In this document: in pieces, positions 61,405 to 64,000 of the stretch
How the letters are laid out: each line of letters opens with the position of its first letter
How positions within the stretch are numbered: position 1 is the first letter of the stretch
Source: Chryseosolibacter sp964493505
GTDB taxonomy: Bacteria > Bacteroidota > Bacteroidia > Cytophagales > Cyclobacteriaceae
NCBI GenBank assembly: GCA_964493505.1
Contig: CAZBNP010000002.1
Coordinates: 310,001-374,000 of the forward strand
Direction of reading: 5' to 3'
DNA: 64,000 bases
Notes under the pieces: generated by a model
Told to the model about the DNA's origin: nothing
Database searches by the model: none
Seen by the model: the letters and a program-made list of their open reading frames with translations, nothing else
Made by a program: the position numbers and the translations under genes

Positions 61405-62520
61405 ATGAAATCCCGTCGACAATTTATTCAGAACATAGCGGCATCAGCACTAGCGGTGCCTATGATTTCCTCGGCGCATGCGACAAATCCGCGTGCATAT
61501 TCATTCAATCCTTACCAGGGACCGACCCTTCGCGTGGCTATCATGGGCTTGGGAAGCTATGGCACGCGGGTAGCGGAAGCTATGAAAGATTGCAAAAAAG
61601 CAAAGCTTGTCGGCGTCATCAGCGGCAGTCCGTCGAAAGTGGCAGACTGGCAAAAGAAATATAACATACCCGCGAAGAACTGCTATAACTACGAAAATTT
61701 CGACACAATCAAAAACAACCCGGATATCGACGCCGTGTATGTCATTACACCAAACGCACTGCACAAGGAGCAGGTCATCCGCGTCGCGGAGGCGGGAAAG
61801 CACGTAATATGTGAAAAGCCCATGGCCCTCAACGCGAAGGAAGGTAAACAGATGATAGACGCCACGAAGAAAGCGAACGTCAAGCTTCTGGTCGGCTACC
61901 GCATGCATTTTGAAGCCAACACACTTGAAATCATTCGCATGCGCAATGAAGGGGCCTTTGGAAAAGTGCTGTTCTTTCAGGGTCTCAGTGGTTTCAGAAT
62001 CGGAAACCCCAATCAGTGGCGCCTCGACAAAGACCTCGCCGGCGGTGGCGCGATGATGGACATCGGTATCTACTCAATAAACGGCGCACGCTATATGGTT
62101 GGCGAGGAACCGATCTGGGTTACAGCACAGGAGGTGAAAACAGATCCGCAGAAATTTAAGGAGGGCGTTGATGAGACGATTACTTTTCAACTCGGGTTTC
62201 CCGGCGGGGCGGTAGCGTCGTGTCTGTCTACTTACGCAATGAATAACCTCGATCGCTTCTTTCTGAATGGCGATAAGGGATACGCTCAACTACAGCCTTC
62301 CACAGGTTACGGTCCCATTAAGGGTCGCACAAGCCAGGGCGAGCTGAACAATCCGCATATTACACACCAGACCGTGCAAATGGATGAGATGGCTGGCATC
62401 ATCCTCGAGAACAAGAAGCCGATAGTACCTGTAGACGGTGAAGAGGGATTGCGCGATCTGAAAATCATCGACGCTATATTCGAAGCGGTAAAAGAGGGGC
62501 GCAAGATCGATCTCTCCTAA
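61405..62520 (+). CDS. Exported Gfo/Idh/MocA-family oxidoreductase (Tat leader)
   Basis: 371 aa from the ATG at 61405. The N-terminus MKSRRQFIQNIAASALAVPM has the RR motif and short hydrophobic core of a twin-arginine signal; cofactor-loaded Gfo/Idh enzymes are commonly Tat-exported. The Rossmann domain follows (RVAIMGLGSYGTRVAEAM), with the EKP motif VICEKPMALNAKEGKQMID and the substrate domain catalytic region GGGAMMDIGIYSINGARYMV. The family oxidises sugars or glycosides; a periplasmic glucose-fructose oxidoreductase-like role is possible. Convergent with the flavin-binding protein gene at 62563. Confidence 0.9.
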   Translation: MKSRRQFIQNIAASALAVPMISSAHATNPRAYSFNPYQGPTLRVAIMGLGSYGTRVAEAMKDCKKAKLVGVISGSPSKVADWQKKYNIPAKNCYNYENFDTIKNNPDIDAVYVITPNALHKEQVIRVAEAGKHVICEKPMALNAKEGKQMIDATKKANVKLLVGYRMHFEANTLEIIRMRNEGAFGKVLFFQGLSGFRIGNPNQWRLDKDLAGGGAMMDIGIYSINGARYMVGEEPIWVTAQEVKTDPQKFKEGVDETITFQLGFPGGAVASCLSTYAMNNLDRFFLNGDKGYAQLQPSTGYGPIKGRTSQGELNNPHITHQTVQMDEMAGIILENKKPIVPVDGEEGLRDLKIIDAIFEAVKEGRKIDLS

Positions 62521-62562
62521 CCGGGTCATTCAGATTGACGAGATGCCGGCAACAGCCGATGT

Positions 62563-63003
62563 CTATCCCTGACGTTCGAATCGTCCCGACTTCTCTTTGA
62601 TTGCAATCCGAAAAAAAATCGGACGTCTCTTTTTCTCGCCCGGGGGTGGTTGCCTGGGCTGGGCTGCATCGCTGGTTTTGATCGGATTCAGACGATCGCT
62701 GAGGATTGTAAAGGCTTTCGATTGAAGTCGTACGGTCTTCAATTCTTCAAACTCACCATCGATCGTCACGCTGCGCCAGTTCGCCAGATTATCAATCTGA
62801 TCGACCTGAAAACAAACAAGCGGATTTTCCCGCATCATCTGAACCTTCTGCCCCACGAGGGAGTGACCATATATATACGCGCCGTCAAACGCGTAAGCAA
62901 TCGGTACTACGTAGGTCTTGCCGCGGGCATGACATCCGATCCTTCCCACAAACTGGCTGTTAAGGACATGATCAATTTGCGTATCGTTAAGTAAACCTAT
63001 CAT
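62563..63003 (-). CDS. Pyridoxamine-5'-phosphate-oxidase-like flavin-binding protein
   Basis: 146 aa, FMN-binding split barrel of the PNPOx-like/nitroimidazole-reductase (Nim) type. Family landmarks are GRIGCHARGKTYVVPIAYAF and DGAYIYGHSLVGQKVQMMRE, then NPLVCFQVDQIDNLANWRSV. It probably binds FMN or heme and may reduce small molecules; no specific substrate is predicted. A promoter box lies just upstream, and the gene is convergent with the Tat-exported oxidoreductase. Confidence 0.9.
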   Translation of the reverse strand: MIGLLNDTQIDHVLNSQFVGRIGCHARGKTYVVPIAYAFDGAYIYGHSLVGQKVQMMRENPLVCFQVDQIDNLANWRSVTIDGEFEELKTVRLQSKAFTILSDRLNPIKTSDAAQPRQPPPGEKKRRPIFFRIAIKEKSGRFERQG

Positions 63004-63022
63004 CTTTTGAATTTTTGAATGA

Positions 63023-63030
63023 CAAATATA
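63023..63030 (-). promoter_or_regulatory. Possible -7 promoter box (TATATTTG) of the flavin protein gene
   Basis: On the minus strand TATATTTG, an exact TAnnTTTG match, 20 bp upstream of the ATG at 63003. A TTTG at 63047-63050 lies 16 bp further up, slightly shorter than the usual 19-21 bp. The pair is plausible. Confidence 0.5.
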
Positions 63031-63035
63031 CAGAA

Positions 63036-64000
63036 TCAGATCCCTTCAAACAGGCTTACCGACTCCATGTAATGTGGTTCCAGCACGTTCCAACCCAACT
63101 CCGTCCGTATCCGTTGCGCATATCGGGCCATGCCCGGATTTTCTCCGTGAACAACAAAGGTCATCTTCGGCTTATCCGAAATATTTCGCATCCACGCAAA
63201 GAGTTCCCGGCTATCAGCGTGGCCGGAAAATGAGCTTATGTTTTCTACGGTACAATTAACGGGAACCGACTCGCCGAATATTTGAATCTCAGGCTCTTTA
63301 TCCACAAGTCTTCGTCCCCGCGTTCCTTCGGCCTGGTATCCCGCGATTACGAGCGTATCCTGCTTGTTGCGCAGCCGATGATATAAATGATGCAGTACCC
63401 GGCCTCCGGTCATCATTCCACTCGAAGATATTATTATGGCCCTCGACTTGATCAGGTTCAGCGCTTTCGAATGCTTTGAGGATTTTACAAACACCAACAT
63501 ATTCGTTTCCAGCTGACGCGCAAACTCAGTCTGATTGAATTTCGCTTTGTGGTAAGTCGGATATCGGTAGTATAGATAGGTCGCAGAAGTTGCCATCGGA
63601 CTGTCTACATAAACCGGTACGTCGGGAATTCTTTCCGCCTTCATCAGCTGATGAAGGTGGTATAGCAATGTCTGGGTTCGTCCCACAGCGAACGCTGGCA
63701 TAAGCACCACGCCCTCGTTCCTGAAGGTCTCGTTTACGATACGCTCCAGGTCGCCGGCTGGATCAGCGTCGGGATGGATCCTGTCGCCATACGTAGACTC
63801 GATAAAGAGTACATCAGCTTCCTTCACAACTGCGGGAGGGCGCAACATAATATCGACGGTCCGACCGAGATCTCCCGAGAAAACAATTTTCTTTTCCTGC
63901 TGGTCACCTTTGATAAAAAGTTCGGTGATGGCCGCGCCCAGCAAGTGTCCCGCTTCGCGATAGACTATTGTCAGCCGTTCGTGTATTTCGATCTCCGTGT
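63036..64000 (-). CDS. Beta-CASP metallo-beta-lactamase RNase, 5' end outside window
   Basis: At least 320 aa visible; the frame is open to the right edge (residues ERLTIVYREAGHLLGAAITE at the edge), so the N-terminal metal-binding motif HxHxDH lies outside. Present: AGHLLGAA, motif-3-like histidine; KIVFSGDLGRTVDIMLRPPA with the motif 4 aspartate; the beta-CASP insertion with VDSPMATSATYLYYRYPTYH; IISSSGMMTGGRVLHHLYHR (motif B); and ISSFSGHADSRELFAWMRNI (motif C). Such enzymes process or degrade RNA (CPSF73/RNase J relatives); the exact substrate is unknown. The stop codon is at 63036. Confidence 0.9.
   Translation of the reverse strand, partial: TEIEIHERLTIVYREAGHLLGAAITELFIKGDQQEKKIVFSGDLGRTVDIMLRPPAVVKEADVLFIESTYGDRIHPDADPAGDLERIVNETFRNEGVVLMPAFAVGRTQTLLYHLHQLMKAERIPDVPVYVDSPMATSATYLYYRYPTYHKAKFNQTEFARQLETNMLVFVKSSKHSKALNLIKSRAIIISSSGMMTGGRVLHHLYHRLRNKQDTLVIAGYQAEGTRGRRLVDKEPEIQIFGESVPVNCTVENISSFSGHADSRELFAWMRNISDKPKMTFVVHGENPGMARYAQRIRTELGWNVLEPHYMESVSLFEGI

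Overview
The window looks like a chromosomal segment of a Bacteroidota bacterium, probably a terrestrial Cytophagales/Chitinophagales-type polysaccharide degrader. The evidence is three SusC/SusD transporter pairs, an ECF sigma/FecR pair feeding a SusC with an N-terminal STN domain, many lipoproteins, S1 sulfatases, PL1 pectate lyases, a GH106-like rhamnosidase, and promoter boxes of the TAnnTTTG type. No rRNA, tRNA or CRISPR array was found. Genus-level assignment is inference only.

Layout. 1-1831: the end of a glycan-modification cluster (FkbM methyltransferase cut by the left edge, GT4 glycosyltransferase). 2042-7297: an NhaA antiporter fused to a cysteine-less Dsb-like domain, a decayed gene remnant, catalase with a strong terminator, a decayed cstA remnant and a DUF4256 gene. 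7408-10749: a two-domain esterase and an AraC regulator. 10905-17063: a divergent operon with a TIM-barrel isomerase, two NAD(P)-type dehydrogenases and a complete RbsABC-type sugar ABC transporter, a transporter class uncommon in this phylum. 17367-18779: a persulfide-dioxygenase-like protein with two rhodanese domains.

18816-47633 is almost entirely minus strand and forms two adjacent polysaccharide utilisation loci. Locus 1 (30111 down to 18816) runs sigma, FecR, STN-SusC, SusD, GH106-like rhamnosidase, sulfatase. Locus 2 (47633 down to 30271) runs SusC, SusD, SusC, SusD, DUF1735-type surface lipoprotein, esterase, two PL1 lyases, sulfatase. Together they point to a pectic glycan rich in rhamnose and carrying ester and sulfate groups. 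47930-51462 is a metal-type TonB receptor locus. From 51500 to the right edge lie an XRE remnant, a HelD-like ATPase, a dienelactone hydrolase, a desaturase, an FAD/Fe-S dehydrogenase, an MFS carrier, pirin, a Gfo/Idh oxidoreductase, a flavin-binding protein and a beta-CASP nuclease cut by the edge.

The most interesting non-coding signals are: a 43-bp element (37 of 43 identical) in the same orientation upstream of both the ABC/dehydrogenase operon and the sigma gene of locus 1; a doubled palindrome CAATCGATTG upstream of locus 2; and heptanucleotide (GGGCAAA-type) arrays, two of them with exactly 12 units and a shared flank, one filling an operon spacer exactly from stop codon to start codon. 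Three decayed genes (3933-4419, 6304-6698, 51500-51705) show ongoing gene loss.
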